64,000 nucleotides of DNA from Oleiphilus messinensis (GCF_002162375.1 NZ_CP021425.1:186001-250000), one strand, 5' to 3'; positions 35,201 to 44,095 are shown, counted from the first letter of the stretch. Numbers and translations are program-made. Notes: generated by a model from the sequence alone, not told the origin.

Positions 35201-35500
35201 GCGCCAAAGCAACAGCGTTAAAAAAAACGCGAGCAGCGCAGACAGGGAATTCATACCCACGGTAAATGACAGGCCCTCTGTGGCACCATGTGCAATTGCT
35301 CTGAGCGAAAAAGCGGTTCCGCAGGTGAACGTAACAAAGAGCAGAGCATTTACGATTGATTTTGGGGAGAGAGGTTTACCACGAATAACTACGACCACTA
35401 AAACGATGAGCCCCGAAAAGGCAAGGAACAGTATCAAATCCGGTGTAAACAGAAAGGGTTCCAAACCCGGATTTGAAAGGGGTGGTTTGTGGTCGAGCAC
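32270..35500 (-). CDS. large hybrid histidine kinase: membrane domain, two PAS, HisKA, ATPase, receivers, Hpt
   Basis: 1076 residues. Three hydrophobic helices (about 22-40, 50-68, 83-100); two closely similar PAS-PAC units (about 143-245 and 265-368; both have FDL-G-I-A-N-L, HHS and W-IQA-YNPI motifs), an internal duplication; HisKA with H398 (MSHEIRTPMNGVIG); ATPase with NVLENAIKFTN and GMGIGLAICK; a degenerate receiver (about 635-735) without the acceptor Asp; a canonical receiver (VAEDNPTNRE; LLTDCHMPGMDGYD); a linker with repeated TIQES/AIEGS; and an Hpt domain with H1012 (HQLKSSARSIGA). A complete internal phosphorelay. It starts about 235 bases from the divergent response-regulator gene. 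Confidence 0.93.
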   Translation of the reverse strand: MLDHKPPLSNPGLEPFLFTPDLILFLAFSGLIVLVVVVIRGKPLSPKSIVNALLFVTFTCGTAFSLRAIAHGATEGLSFTVGMNSLSALLAFFLTLLLWRAKHKTMTFLSRNPSAELQVALNNETELRNRSEAKLAALNVSLATIEFDLHGTILDANQNYLRLMGYQLHEIVGKHHSIFVEPGYGSSSEYKAFWQQLGQGQFMSAAFKRFAKGGNELWIQATYNPILDDAGKPYKVIKYATDITAERARFADYIGQVDAINKSQLVVEFDLNGIILKANDNFLKLFGYTLAELQHQHHSMLVDSEYRNAKAYWRFWQTLKNGEFHSSEFCRIGKNGQEIWIQASYNPIRDLNGKQYKIVKVATDISDRKRAEQEIRIAKEEAEAANHAKSAFLANMSHEIRTPMNGVIGTLEVLKQSQLDSTQLGMVDTINRSARFLMKLINNLLDFSKSETGRIELERVQVRPSIVIDKVVGDLVPFADLKDVTLQLIVEPEVPDIIYSDRTRLEQMLFNVLENAIKFTNTTESKPGRVLLTVSVPRRLSDKATVRFTIKDNGVGIFRNKLPDLFKPFSQAEASTKRRFGGMGIGLAICKSIVDAMNGQINVDSQPHRGTTFTIEINFDVSSAPSPQYGQVIPEGLTALTLVDNTETRLSIANYLSTFSVDTTFVETEDNAIQSLLSSKEKGGSVHLLIVALAEASPECTADMVLRIRQASAEQELPAIILNKASRTGIKLVGSQILSLDRAPLLRTKFQTAVARAMMIAPGEALKSSKTTAPGMLPARAKVETTAEYVQFPGKRILVAEDNPTNREVIGSQLEQFGADVTVVEDGVSAFAKVTREEFDLLLTDCHMPGMDGYDLARSIRKYETEHHRPRLPIIAVTASTMPGEVELCTASGMDDFLSKPLTLPVLETILQRWLPLARPQTALKQVTESGNTPLNAIQKRTIQESTIQESAIEGSAVGPVNREMLAKVVGTNPKIQKRVLTKFMETTERLLNEVILAHKDQNGTKVGKLAHQLKSSARSIGASELASLSETLEKAGKDGNTDILDAKVPELQPLVTGVLDYLKNTWLPDINALIH

Positions 35501-35736
35501 CGTCTGCTTACCTCACTGAGATTCTGCCATTGCATCTTTGCGATCTGAGCTTAAGCATAGTTCAGAGCGTTTGCATACTGCAAAATAGTGAATCCGCTGA
35601 GCGACTGCCACAAGTCGATTAGGTTGTTTGTTTTGTGCTCAATTTCTCTTTTGGACTATTCTACACAATAGACTGAAATTGAAATCATCTCGCTGGCGAT
35701 TGCGCGTCGCAGCAAGCTGGGTGTAGAGGACAATAT

Positions 35737-36858
35737 ATGAAAATTCTGGTGGTAGAAGACAATCCGATAGATCAGGAAATTATAAAAGTAAATCTCCCGG
35801 ATCACGAAATTCTGATCGCGGAATCCGGAGAAAATGCGCTGGAATTGATCGAACTGTCACCGGACTTGGTGCTGCTGGATATCGAATTGCCGGGGATCGA
35901 TGGTTATGAAACCTGTAAACGGATGCGTAAAAATGCGGGAATGGAAATCACCCCGATTGTATTTTTAACCCACATGACCGGACTTGGGGATAGAATCAAA
36001 GCCTATGACGCCGGTGGTGATGACCATTTAAGTAAACCCTGTGATCACCTCCTGTTGCGCTCCAAAGTGGACGTGTACGACAAAATTCGAAAACAAATGC
36101 AATCATCCGCGGATGAAGCCAAATGTGCAATCAGCGCATTGCTGAATCTCCAGAGTCAATCCTCTAAGGTTCACTGTATCAGCCGGTTTGTGCAAGCCGC
36201 AAGATATTGCCGGGACGTTGATCGCCTGCTCGGACTTTTTCTCTCGACTGCCAGAGAAATTGGTGTGCAGTGTATTCTGGAAACCCGATTGGACGGGGTC
36301 TCAAACTGGGTTTCGACCAAAGGCCCTGTTTCTGTTCTGGAAAAAGAGATTTTGGAATGTGCAAATAGCGTCGAAAAAATTCATCAATTCGGTCAGCATA
36401 GAGCGATTTTTCATTGGCCCCAAGTCTCCATGTTGGTTCTACATGTGGAAGATTCACTCGATATCCTGGCATTGTTTATGGACTCGCTCGATGCTGCACT
36501 TAAAGCTATCCGGACTGAGGCTCAGTTATTGGAGCGGGTAAATCAACTGGAGAAATATAATTCGCTTGTCAGCGATCAAGTTACAGATCTGTTCGAACAG
36601 ATGCGGGGGGAACTCACTGAAATGATCGTATCCCTTGGCCTCGTTGCGGCACTGGAGCCCGATGAGCAGGATCGATTCAATGACATGCTTGAACGTTACG
36701 ACAATAATATTCGAGACAAGCTTCGAACGCTTTCCTACAACAATTCCGAAATTCGGATACTGGTTTCCGATTTGCGCAGTGCACCAGAAGACATTGAAAA
36801 ATTACTTCGTGAACAACATCAATTTTCCGGGAACAACAAGAATACGGAATTATTCTAA
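35737..36858 (+). CDS. response regulator with unrecognised C-terminal domain
   Basis: 373 residues. The receiver domain (1-125) has acidic pair E7-D8, D48 (LVLLDIELPG) and K of LSKPCDH. The C-terminal ~240 residues look like a GAF-like alpha/beta region (about 150-260) and a helical end (about 270-340); I see no helix-turn-helix, GGDEF, EAL or HD motif, so the output is probably protein-protein. Divergent from the 1076-residue kinase, which is its likely partner. The 35501-35736 gap is presumed promoter sequence without further recognisable signals. Confidence 0.8.
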   Translation: MKILVVEDNPIDQEIIKVNLPDHEILIAESGENALELIELSPDLVLLDIELPGIDGYETCKRMRKNAGMEITPIVFLTHMTGLGDRIKAYDAGGDDHLSKPCDHLLLRSKVDVYDKIRKQMQSSADEAKCAISALLNLQSQSSKVHCISRFVQAARYCRDVDRLLGLFLSTAREIGVQCILETRLDGVSNWVSTKGPVSVLEKEILECANSVEKIHQFGQHRAIFHWPQVSMLVLHVEDSLDILALFMDSLDAALKAIRTEAQLLERVNQLEKYNSLVSDQVTDLFEQMRGELTEMIVSLGLVAALEPDEQDRFNDMLERYDNNIRDKLRTLSYNNSEIRILVSDLRSAPEDIEKLLREQHQFSGNNKNTELF

Positions 36859-37016
36859 CGTTATCACATAGGTCAAGCGAACGCCCGCGCTAATTGGGAA
36901 CAATCAGTACATGTTCAAGTCTGTGATAGCCGTCACACAGTAGGAAAATGATACCTGTTGGTGTAGCCTAGTGGGTTTTACAACATTCAAGCCAACATTG
37001 TGAGGAAATTTTTAAC

Positions 37017-38117
37017 ATGAGACGTCCCGTTCGAGTTGCGGTCACCGGGGCCGCGGGTGCTATCAGCTACAGTTTGCTCTTCAAAATTGCAGCAGGTGAG
37101 ATGATGGGTAAAGATCAACCCGTGATTCTACAACTGGTGGAAATGCCGCAGATGATGGAGAAGCTGCTCGGCGTGGCGATGGAGTTGATGGATTGTGCTT
37201 ATCCATTACTGCACACTATTACCTTGCATGACAATGTTGAGGATGGCTTTAAAGGCGCTCACTACGCCCTGCTGGTAGGGGCCAAACCCCGTGGACCGGG
37301 AATGGAGCGAAGTGATTTGCTGGTTGAAAACGCGGCGATTTTTGCGCGTCAGGGCAAAGCGTTGAATGATTTTGCGAATCGGGATGTCAAAGTACTGGTG
37401 GTGGGTAACCCGGCCAATACCAATGCGTTGATTGCCAGCCGGAACGCGCCTGACCTGAGTCCTTCCCAGTTTACCTGTCTGACCCGGCTGGATCACAACC
37501 GCGCGAAAGGCATACTGGCCAATCACAGTGGTGCAACAACCCGTGATATCGGCGGCATTATGATCTGGGGGAATCACTCCACGACACAGTACCCTGATTT
37601 GCATCAGGCCACGATCATTGGCAAACCTGCGTTGGATTTTGTCGATATGGACTGGTACCGGGATGAATTTATTCCCAAAGTGCAAAAACGTGGTGGTGAA
37701 ATAATCCAGGCCCGTGGTCAATCCAGCGCCGCATCTGCAGCACAGGCTGTAGTGGATCAAATGCGTGATTGGGTGTTAGGTACCGAGCCGGGTGAAATTA
37801 TCAGCATGGGCATATTGAGTGATGGTAGTTATGGCATAGCCAAAGGCGTGTTTTACTCGTTCCCGGTGCGCTGTAACTACGGTCGTTATCAAATCGTGCA
37901 AGACATTGACGTGAATGAATTCAGTCGTCAGCGCTTGCAAGCCTCAGAGCAGGAACTGCTGGAAGAAAAAGCGGTGATTGAGCATCTACTGCCCAAAGAG
38001 ACAGAACACTCTCATCAAAACCTGAGCATCTGCTTGCGTTCAGGGGTGACATTGTACGCCGATGATGCGGGTCCGGATGCTACCAGCAACTTCCTGTCGA
38101 CTCATCGGGTGATGTAA
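37017..38117 (+). CDS. mdh: malate dehydrogenase (type 2) with C-terminal extension
   Basis: It interconverts malate and oxaloacetate in the TCA cycle. The nucleotide-binding loop is [33 protein letters not shown] is the mobile substrate loop with its arginines, [11 protein letters not shown] follows, the catalytic Asp/Arg are in TRLDHNRAK and the catalytic His in [12 protein letters not shown]. Standard family members end near residue 330; this one carries about 35 more residues after HLLPKE, ending STHRVM, which may be a lost original stop. No TCA genes are adjacent. Confidence 0.93.
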   Translation: MRRPVRVAVTGAAGAISYSLLFKIAAGEMMGKDQPVILQLVEMPQMMEKLLGVAMELMDCAYPLLHTITLHDNVEDGFKGAHYALLVGAKPRGPGMERSDLLVENAAIFARQGKALNDFANRDVKVLVVGNPANTNALIASRNAPDLSPSQFTCLTRLDHNRAKGILANHSGATTRDIGGIMIWGNHSTTQYPDLHQATIIGKPALDFVDMDWYRDEFIPKVQKRGGEIIQARGQSSAASAAQAVVDQMRDWVLGTEPGEIISMGILSDGSYGIAKGVFYSFPVRCNYGRYQIVQDIDVNEFSRQRLQASEQELLEEKAVIEHLLPKETEHSHQNLSICLRSGVTLYADDAGPDATSNFLSTHRVM

Positions 38118-38135
38118 TCCACGCCTGCTGTCTGA

Positions 38136-39014
38136 TCATGGAGTCGGTGAGTCACCGATTTCTTCAAAATACTGTTTCAGGCAATTCATCACCAATCGAA
38201 TCCGTGCGGTTTTGCGCAGGTCCGGGTGAGTGAGCAACCAGATGTCACTCGCCGGGGCTGGATCAAACTTACAGCATTTTACAATGCCGGGGCGTTGTTG
38301 ATCTGCAGGTAACAGCGCAATACCGTGACCCGATTCTGCAAAATAGGACATGGCGGTCAGTTCGTCACAGCGGGTTGTGATCCTTTCCGGATGATGTTGT
38401 TCCAACCAGGAGAATGCGGGCAGGTTCAGCATCGACCCGCTCCCGCCAATGAGGTTGTGGGCTGACAAGTCTGCCAGTGAACTCAGTTCAGGAGCGGATT
38501 CCAGATAGGTCGGGCTTGCGTAGATGCTCCAAGGCAGTGAGGCCACTTTTCGGCCAATTAAATGTTCGGGTGGATTGGGCGTTGCACGCACGGCAATATC
38601 CGCAATCCGACTGTTCATATTGATTTCCTGATTCGTGCTCAATACTTCAATGGTGATTTCCGGATACTGTTGTCGAAAGGAGGTCAGGGCATCCGGTATA
38701 TAGTGATACGCCAGATTGAATGGCGCGGTAATCCGGACATGGCCACGGGGTTGTAATTCTTTGCCGATGAGCAGGCGTTCGATATCACTAAAGCGATGGG
38801 CAATGCTGTCACCCAGCGCGGCCAGTTCTTCACCTATCGGGGTGATCTGGTATTGATTTCCCTGGACTTCCAGTAGTCGGGCCTCAATAACGGACTCCAG
38901 TGCCTGTAGCCGCCGGTACACCGTGGAGTGATTCACGCCGAGCTTTCGGGCGGCTCCTGCCAGTGAACCGGTCTCGACAATGGCCAGAAATGTTTTCAGT
39001 CCATTCCAGTCCAT
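38136..39014 (-). CDS. LysR-family regulator (next to DoxX-GST)
   Basis: 292 residues. N-terminal winged helix (FLAIVETGSLAGAARKLGVN, HSTVYRRLQALE) and a periplasmic-binding-protein-like effector domain from about residue 90. It is divergent from the DoxX-GST pair, with a 221-base gap containing repeated TGCAT palindromes, so it most likely controls them and itself. The short 3' end contains TCGGTGA-G-TCACCGA (38144-38158), which may double as a weak terminator after mdh. Confidence 0.88.
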   Translation of the reverse strand: MDWNGLKTFLAIVETGSLAGAARKLGVNHSTVYRRLQALESVIEARLLEVQGNQYQITPIGEELAALGDSIAHRFSDIERLLIGKELQPRGHVRITAPFNLAYHYIPDALTSFRQQYPEITIEVLSTNQEINMNSRIADIAVRATPNPPEHLIGRKVASLPWSIYASPTYLESAPELSSLADLSAHNLIGGSGSMLNLPAFSWLEQHHPERITTRCDELTAMSYFAESGHGIALLPADQQRPGIVKCCKFDPAPASDIWLLTHPDLRKTARIRLVMNCLKQYFEEIGDSPTP

Positions 39015-39139
39015 AATAACCTCTGCATTTATGCATTATTAATGGAGAAAAAGCGTATTCATATTGCGTTTCTGCAAATATTTGTGTTTCGCATTATAGA
39101 CTATTCCCTGTAAATTTCGTCCCTTATTGATTGCGAGGC

Positions 39140-39155
39140 ATTGCATTAATGCAAT
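39140..39155. promoter_or_regulatory. LysR-type operator candidate
   Basis: ATTGCATTAATGCAAT is a perfect 16-bp palindrome between the divergent LysR and DoxX genes. It contains the T-N11-A pattern of LysR boxes and is repeated in weaker form just downstream (AATTGCATAAATTG, about 39160-39173) and near the LysR start (TGCATTTATGCA). Confidence 0.5.
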
Positions 39156-39235
39156 ATGAAATTGCATAAATTGAGAATTAAACTGCACAGATGCACAGGT
39201 TAGACTGAATATCGTTCAACCGTGGAGATGTTTTT

Positions 39236-39688
39236 ATGCAGATTAAACCGAATGCGGACTTAGCCGCGTTATTGCTAAGATTGACCTTGGGTAGTGTGTT
39301 ACTGGCCCACAGCCTGTACCTGAAATGGGTTGTGTTTACCTTACAGGGCACGGCAGATTATTTTAGTTCGATCGGGCTGGCTTCCTGGCTGGCGTATGTG
39401 GTTTTTGCCGCAGAAGTTGTCGCGGGTGTCGCCTTATTGCTGGGCGTAGCAACCCGTTGGGTTGCGCTCGGGGTTATCCCCATATTACTGGGGGCGACGG
39501 TGGTACACTGGGGCAATGGCTGGCTATTCACCCGTACCGGTGGCGGCTGGGAATATCCTCTGGTGCTAACCTTGATGGCGGTGATTCAGTTCTATTTGGG
39601 CAGTGGTCGCTTGGCACTCAAGCCAGACTCTGGTGATTTCATTCAGGTCGAGCACAAATCGAGAGGGCAGGCTTATGACGCAATTTGA
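39236..39688 (+). CDS. DoxX-family membrane protein
   Basis: The 150-residue protein has four hydrophobic helices and the DoxX pattern (LRLTLGSVLLAHSLYLKWVV; FFSSIG-like YFSSIGLASWLAYV; VAGVALLLGVATRWVALGVI). DoxX/YqjF proteins are linked to redox and quinone stress; the mechanism is not settled. Its 3' end overlaps the GST start by 14 bases, indicating one operon. Confidence 0.88.
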   Translation: MQIKPNADLAALLLRLTLGSVLLAHSLYLKWVVFTLQGTADYFSSIGLASWLAYVVFAAEVVAGVALLLGVATRWVALGVIPILLGATVVHWGNGWLFTRTGGGWEYPLVLTLMAVIQFYLGSGRLALKPDSGDFIQVEHKSRGQAYDAI

Positions 39689-40400
39689 TAACAATACATC
39701 CGGGCTTGAATACGAATTGGTAAGTTTCAAACTCTGTCCGTATGTTCAGCGTTCCGTAATTACGTTGCGTGAGAAGGGCGTAGCGTTCAAGCGTACGGAT
39801 ATCGAGCTATCGAACAAGCCGGAATGGTTCTTGCGGCGGTCACCCACCGGGAAAGTGCCCATGTTGCTTGTTAACGGTAACACCGTGTTGTTTGAATCAG
39901 CAGTGATTTGTGAATTCATCGATGAAACGACACCCGGGTCGATGTTACCGGAAAATCCGCTGGAGCGGGCCTACCACCGTGCCTGGATTGAATTTGGTTC
40001 GACCATTCTCAATCAGATTGCCAGGTACTACAGTGCCGAATCCGAAGTAGATTTTAACCTGGCCGCACAGAATCTGAGGGCGAGCTTTGCCCGTGTCGAG
40101 GCAGAAATGGTTTTGCCCTTTTTCTCGGGTGAATCGTTCCAGATTGTGGATGCCGTTTATGCCCCGATATTCCGTTATTTTGATGTTTTCGAACAGCATC
40201 TACCGGCGGCGGTTGTCGCAGAGCAAGGCATTTTCGATGGCTATGACAAGATCGCACAGTGGCGTCGTCATTTACAGGCGCGCCCTTCGGTTATCCATGC
40301 TGTTGCACCGGATTATCCGGAAGGGCTGATCGCCTTTGTGAAAAACAAAACATCCTGTCTCGCCAACATTCTGAATCAAGCAAAACTGGCCCCTGCCTGA
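39675..40400 (+). CDS. glutathione S-transferase family protein
   Basis: The chosen start, ATG 39675, overlaps the end of doxX; an upstream in-frame extension to 39603 lies wholly inside doxX and is unlikely. 241 residues. The thioredoxin-like N-domain has FKLCPYVQRSVITLREKG (catalytic-type Cys), the cis-Pro site GKVPML and ESAVICEFIDE, which holds the glutathione gamma-glutamyl. The C-domain is helical. It probably conjugates or reduces electrophiles produced during ring or quinone metabolism. Confidence 0.9.
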   Translation: MTQFDNNTSGLEYELVSFKLCPYVQRSVITLREKGVAFKRTDIELSNKPEWFLRRSPTGKVPMLLVNGNTVLFESAVICEFIDETTPGSMLPENPLERAYHRAWIEFGSTILNQIARYYSAESEVDFNLAAQNLRASFARVEAEMVLPFFSGESFQIVDAVYAPIFRYFDVFEQHLPAAVVAEQGIFDGYDKIAQWRRHLQARPSVIHAVAPDYPEGLIAFVKNKTSCLANILNQAKLAPA

Positions 40401-40431
40401 AGGCGTATCATTCGAAACTATTGCACGTTGA

Positions 40432-41295
40432 TCAGGACTCGAACAATGGTTTGTTCGGCCAGACCTCATCGAATGAGGCCTGGTTTTTTTGTGCCTTGGC
40501 GGCAAAGGTTTTCATCATGTCATTGGGGCGGAACATACCGGATTGCCAGGTGGCCATGTATTTCAGGCTGTCCTGTACGGAATGATCGCGACTGAAATTG
40601 ATCATTTCCTTGCAGCCAACAACGGCCAGCGGCGAGTTGGCCGCGATTTGGGCGGCAATTTCGAGCACGCCCGTGACCAACGCATCATGATCCGGAAACA
40701 CGCGATTCACCAGGCCCATGGATTGAGCTTCGGCGGCGGTGAATCGACGGCCGGTGTAAGCCAGTTCCCGCACCATGCCCTCGGGTACCAGTTTCGGAAA
40801 CCGCTGCAGGGTGCCGACATCCGCCGTCATACCCAGTTCTGTTTCTTTGATAGTAAAGAACGCATCTTCGCTGGCATAGCGGCAATCCGCAGCGCAAACC
40901 AGATCCAGTGCCCCACCGATACAACCACCCTGAATGGCCACTAATACCGGAATGCGGGCTTTTTCGAGACTGCTCAGGCTATCCTGCAATTGTAAGACAA
41001 CCCGACGTAAATTTTCGCCCATACGTCCGGGGTCTCCGGTCATGGTAATGGCTTTGGGGTTGGAGAACACACCGAGATCCATGCCCGCTGAGAAGTGCTT
41101 GCCGGTGGAGGAGATCACGATAACCCGTGCCAGGGATTCATCATCAATGTGTTGCACTATTTTTGGCAGATCTTTCCAGAAATCCGTGGTCATGGAATTC
41201 AGTTCATCGGGTCGTGAAAATTGAATGTGGGCGATCTTGTTCTCAAGACTGACATTGAAACAAGGTGAGGTGGGTAAAGTGATTTCTGTGCTCAT
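40432..41295 (-). CDS. crotonase / enoyl-CoA hydratase-isomerase family protein
   Basis: 287 residues. The oxyanion-hole motifs are GKHFSAGMDLGVF and VLVAIQGGCIGGALDLVCAAD; an acidic catalytic residue is present in TIKETELGMTADVGTLQRF. The ADVGTLQR segment resembles dienoyl-CoA isomerase (ECH1-type) members more than plain hydratases. It acts in beta-oxidation of fatty-acyl-CoA. It lies head-on to the GST gene (31 bases). Confidence 0.88.
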   Translation of the reverse strand: MSTEITLPTSPCFNVSLENKIAHIQFSRPDELNSMTTDFWKDLPKIVQHIDDESLARVIVISSTGKHFSAGMDLGVFSNPKAITMTGDPGRMGENLRRVVLQLQDSLSSLEKARIPVLVAIQGGCIGGALDLVCAADCRYASEDAFFTIKETELGMTADVGTLQRFPKLVPEGMVRELAYTGRRFTAAEAQSMGLVNRVFPDHDALVTGVLEIAAQIAANSPLAVVGCKEMINFSRDHSVQDSLKYMATWQSGMFRPNDMMKTFAAKAQKNQASFDEVWPNKPLFES

Positions 41296-41400
41296 GGTGT
41301 GGCTTCCGTATGGTGATCTTAGCGCTGTAAAGTTTATATCTAAGCATGCAATCTTGACAGTGTCAACTTGTGTTGCTCTGTTCTTTTGGCCGGACGTTGG

Positions 41401-42408
41401 TTACGTGCTTTGAGCCTGGCGTCGATACTGGTTCGGCGTTTGTCCAAACCAGCGTCGACATGCCCGAATAAATGCACTTTGCTCGGCATAGCCCAGGAGT
41501 CCGGCAACCTGGGTGAGGGGCAGTGCGGAGTCCGCTAAATAGCGTGCAGCCAGTTCCTTTCGCTCCCGATCCACCATGGTTTGGAAGTGCAGCTGCTCCT
41601 GGCTCAGGCGTCTTTGCAAGGTTCGGGTCTGGAAACAAAGCTGGTCTGCAATGGTATCAATTCTACAATGTCCGGTGGGCAGTAACCGCCGGATCAAGTG
41701 CGTGACTTGTTCGCTCAAGCGGGGGAGTTCATAAGTAAATTGTGACTCCAGATAATGCAGAGCCATCTGATGCGTGGCGGCGTCTGCAGACTTGTTCTCC
41801 ATTTGCAGGATTTCCGGGCGGAGTACCATGCCGGTTTTCGGTTGCTCGAACAACACCGGACAACCGAAGAACTGTTGATAGTGTTTGACGTCCAATAGGG
41901 GTTTGTGGGCAAACAATACCATTTTAGGGCGGGATTCAGGGGAGTTGAGAATGCGCAGGATGTGCAAACCAATCGTCAAACTACTCTCGGTGACCTGTCG
42001 AATGTGTGGCAGGGAAGGTTCCAGAATCTCCAGATTAAACATCAATCCCTGATCCGGCAGTAAATCAAAATGAGTATGAAATGCCGGGCTGTGGACATGC
42101 AAATAGCGACTGATGTTACGAATGCCTTCTTCAATTGAAGCGGAATGGCGCGCAATAATCGCAATCGGCCCAAGTATGCGGATACCTTGGATCGACGCCA
42201 ATTGCATGCCGAAATCCGGGCAATCGAGTTGATTCGCGCTGGCCTCATAGAGTCCATTCAAACTGCGGAAGGGGATAAAAGCATCTTCTTCATGCAATAA
42301 GAGCCGGGGGATTTTGAAGTCATTCAGAAGCGCATAGGGATCACCTCCCAGTTTTTTCACGAGTTCATCAAAGCCTTGCAAAGCACTGGTGCGGATCAAA
42401 TATCCCAT
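41401..42408 (-). CDS. AraC-family regulator with Arabinose_bd domain
   Basis: About 335 residues from ATG 42408 (family-like start GYLIRTSALQGFDELV); an in-frame ATG at 42459 would add 17 residues and overlap the direct repeats. The N-terminal PF12625-type ligand domain (about 1-200) and C-terminal helix-turn-helix pair (IDTIADQLCFQTRTLQRRLS; PLTQVAGLLGYAEQSAFIRA) are clear. Divergent from the monooxygenase gene with paired repeats between them, so it is most likely its activator. Confidence 0.88.
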   Translation of the reverse strand: MGYLIRTSALQGFDELVKKLGGDPYALLNDFKIPRLLLHEEDAFIPFRSLNGLYEASANQLDCPDFGMQLASIQGIRILGPIAIIARHSASIEEGIRNISRYLHVHSPAFHTHFDLLPDQGLMFNLEILEPSLPHIRQVTESSLTIGLHILRILNSPESRPKMVLFAHKPLLDVKHYQQFFGCPVLFEQPKTGMVLRPEILQMENKSADAATHQMALHYLESQFTYELPRLSEQVTHLIRRLLPTGHCRIDTIADQLCFQTRTLQRRLSQEQLHFQTMVDRERKELAARYLADSALPLTQVAGLLGYAEQSAFIRACRRWFGQTPNQYRRQAQST

Positions 42409-42443
42409 AGCGGATGGTTTCTCTGGATGAATGGAATACAGTC

Positions 42444-42478
42444 TGTCATGAAATGCCAATTATATGTCATGAAATGGC
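42444..42478. promoter_or_regulatory. paired direct repeats TGTCATGAAATGsC, AraC-type operator
   Basis: TGTCATGAAATGCC (42444-42457) and TGTCATGAAATGGC (42465-42478) are direct repeats 21 bases apart start to start, two helical turns, as expected for an AraC-family activator. They lie 61 bases before the monooxygenase ATG and 36 bases before the regulator's preferred start. Confidence 0.6.
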
Positions 42479-42538
42479 GATTAAGAAAGAACCAGCGCCA
42501 CTAAAATGGGAACATTCGTACAGGATTTTGAGGGCATC

Positions 42539-44095
42539 ATGGCAACGCAGAAGAAAAAACCAAACACTCCATCTATCGTTATCATCGGTACCGGATTCGG
42601 TGGCCTGGGTATGGCGATTCAATTGAAAAAGGCGGGTATTGACTCTTTCACCATGTTGGAGAAAGCCAATAACGTCGGTGGAACCTGGCGGGATAACACC
42701 TATCCCGGTGCGGCCTGTGATGTCCAGTCTCACCTGTACTCGTTCTCCTTTGAGCCGAAGCATGACTGGAGTCGCAAGTTTGGTCTGCAGGATGAAATTC
42801 AGGGCTATATGGAACACTGCGCCGAGAAATACGATCTGAATCGTCATATTCGCTATCAATCCGAAGTGACTGCAGCTCGTTTCGATGAAAATGCAGGAGA
42901 GTGGGTCATCGAACTGAAAGATGCCGAACCCATTCGGGCGAATGTGCTGGTCACGGCTACCGGACAATTGAATCAACCTGCTTTTCCAACCATTCCCGGG
43001 CTGGATAGTTTCAAAGGTAAGCTGTTCCATTCCGCACGCTGGGATCACAGCTATGACTTGAAAGGAAAACGGGTGGCCGTAATCGGTACCGGTGCGTCGG
43101 CGATCCAGTTTGTGCCACAAATTGTGCCCCAGGTTAAACAGCTGAAACTGTTTCAGCGTTCCGCAGCATGGGTGATTTCCAAACCCGATCGTCCCTTCAA
43201 GTCATGGGAGCATGGTTTATTTTCCCGTCTGCCCATGTATGATCGCCTGTATCGTACCTTCATCTACTGGAAAAACGAGGGTCGGGCCCTGGGGTTCACC
43301 CGTTTTGACAAGGTTCTCGATCTGTTCGCGCTGGAAGCCAAGTGGATGGCCCGTCGCCATGTTCGCAATCCGGAAAAACGCCGCAATTTGATTCCGGATT
43401 ATAAAATCGGTTGTAAACGCATACTGATGGCGAATGACTGGTATCAGGCGGTGGACAACGATCACGTTGATTTGATCACCGACGGCATAGCGCGGATCGA
43501 GAAAGATGCGGTGATCACAAAAGATGGCCAGCGCCATGAGGTGGATGCGATTATTCTCGGTACTGGATTCAAGGCCACCGATTTCTTGTCGCCGATCAAA
43601 ATCCATGGCCTTGAAGGGCAGGATCTCAATGATGCCTGGAAAGAAGGTGCTGAAGCCTACAAAGGGATCTCCGTATCCGGCTTCCCGAACTTGTTTATGC
43701 TGTACGGCCCGAATACCAACTTGTCCCATAACTCCATTGTATTCATGCTGGAATCGCAAATTCACTATGTGTTGGAAGCAATGAAAGGGTTAGGCAAGAA
43801 AAAAGCGCAATATCTGGACGTAAAAGCAGACCAGCAGCGGAAATATGTAGACGGTTTACAAGGCCGTTTGGAACACTCCGTGTGGGCCTCAGGCTGTGGT
43901 TCCTGGTACACCACCGCAGCGGGCCGAAACGTCGCCAACTGGCCAGGTTTCACCTTCACTTATCGCATGATGACCCGCGACTTCGAACCGAAGGACTACC
44001 AGTTTAAAACACTCAAGCCGGTCACCTTGAATACAGCCAACAAGCCCAAAACCAAGCCTAAACCCGCACAACCCGCCACCAACGCAGCAAGCTGA
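42539..44095 (+). CDS. Baeyer-Villiger-type flavoprotein monooxygenase
   Basis: 518 residues from ATG 42539, which has GAGGG 7 bases upstream; an ATG 33 bases earlier is less likely. First Rossmann motif GTGFGGLG (17-24), the FAD motif GGTWRDNTYPGAACDV, the BVMO fingerprint FKGKLFHSARWD (F-x-G-x3-H-x3-W-D), and second Rossmann GTGASA for NADPH. Group membership resembles cyclohexanone/phenylacetone-type enzymes that turn ketones into esters or lactones. The C-terminal tail is Lys/Pro-rich (NKPKTKPKPAQP). Confidence 0.93.
   Translation: MATQKKKPNTPSIVIIGTGFGGLGMAIQLKKAGIDSFTMLEKANNVGGTWRDNTYPGAACDVQSHLYSFSFEPKHDWSRKFGLQDEIQGYMEHCAEKYDLNRHIRYQSEVTAARFDENAGEWVIELKDAEPIRANVLVTATGQLNQPAFPTIPGLDSFKGKLFHSARWDHSYDLKGKRVAVIGTGASAIQFVPQIVPQVKQLKLFQRSAAWVISKPDRPFKSWEHGLFSRLPMYDRLYRTFIYWKNEGRALGFTRFDKVLDLFALEAKWMARRHVRNPEKRRNLIPDYKIGCKRILMANDWYQAVDNDHVDLITDGIARIEKDAVITKDGQRHEVDAIILGTGFKATDFLSPIKIHGLEGQDLNDAWKEGAEAYKGISVSGFPNLFMLYGPNTNLSHNSIVFMLESQIHYVLEAMKGLGKKKAQYLDVKADQQRKYVDGLQGRLEHSVWASGCGSWYTTAAGRNVANWPGFTFTYRMMTRDFEPKDYQFKTLKPVTLNTANKPKTKPKPAQPATNAAS

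Noticed and set aside
38144-38158. TCGGTGAGTCACCGA palindrome as a firm terminator or operator
   Set aside because: Lies within the LysR coding end, loop effectively too small and T tract weak; mentioned only as a possibility.
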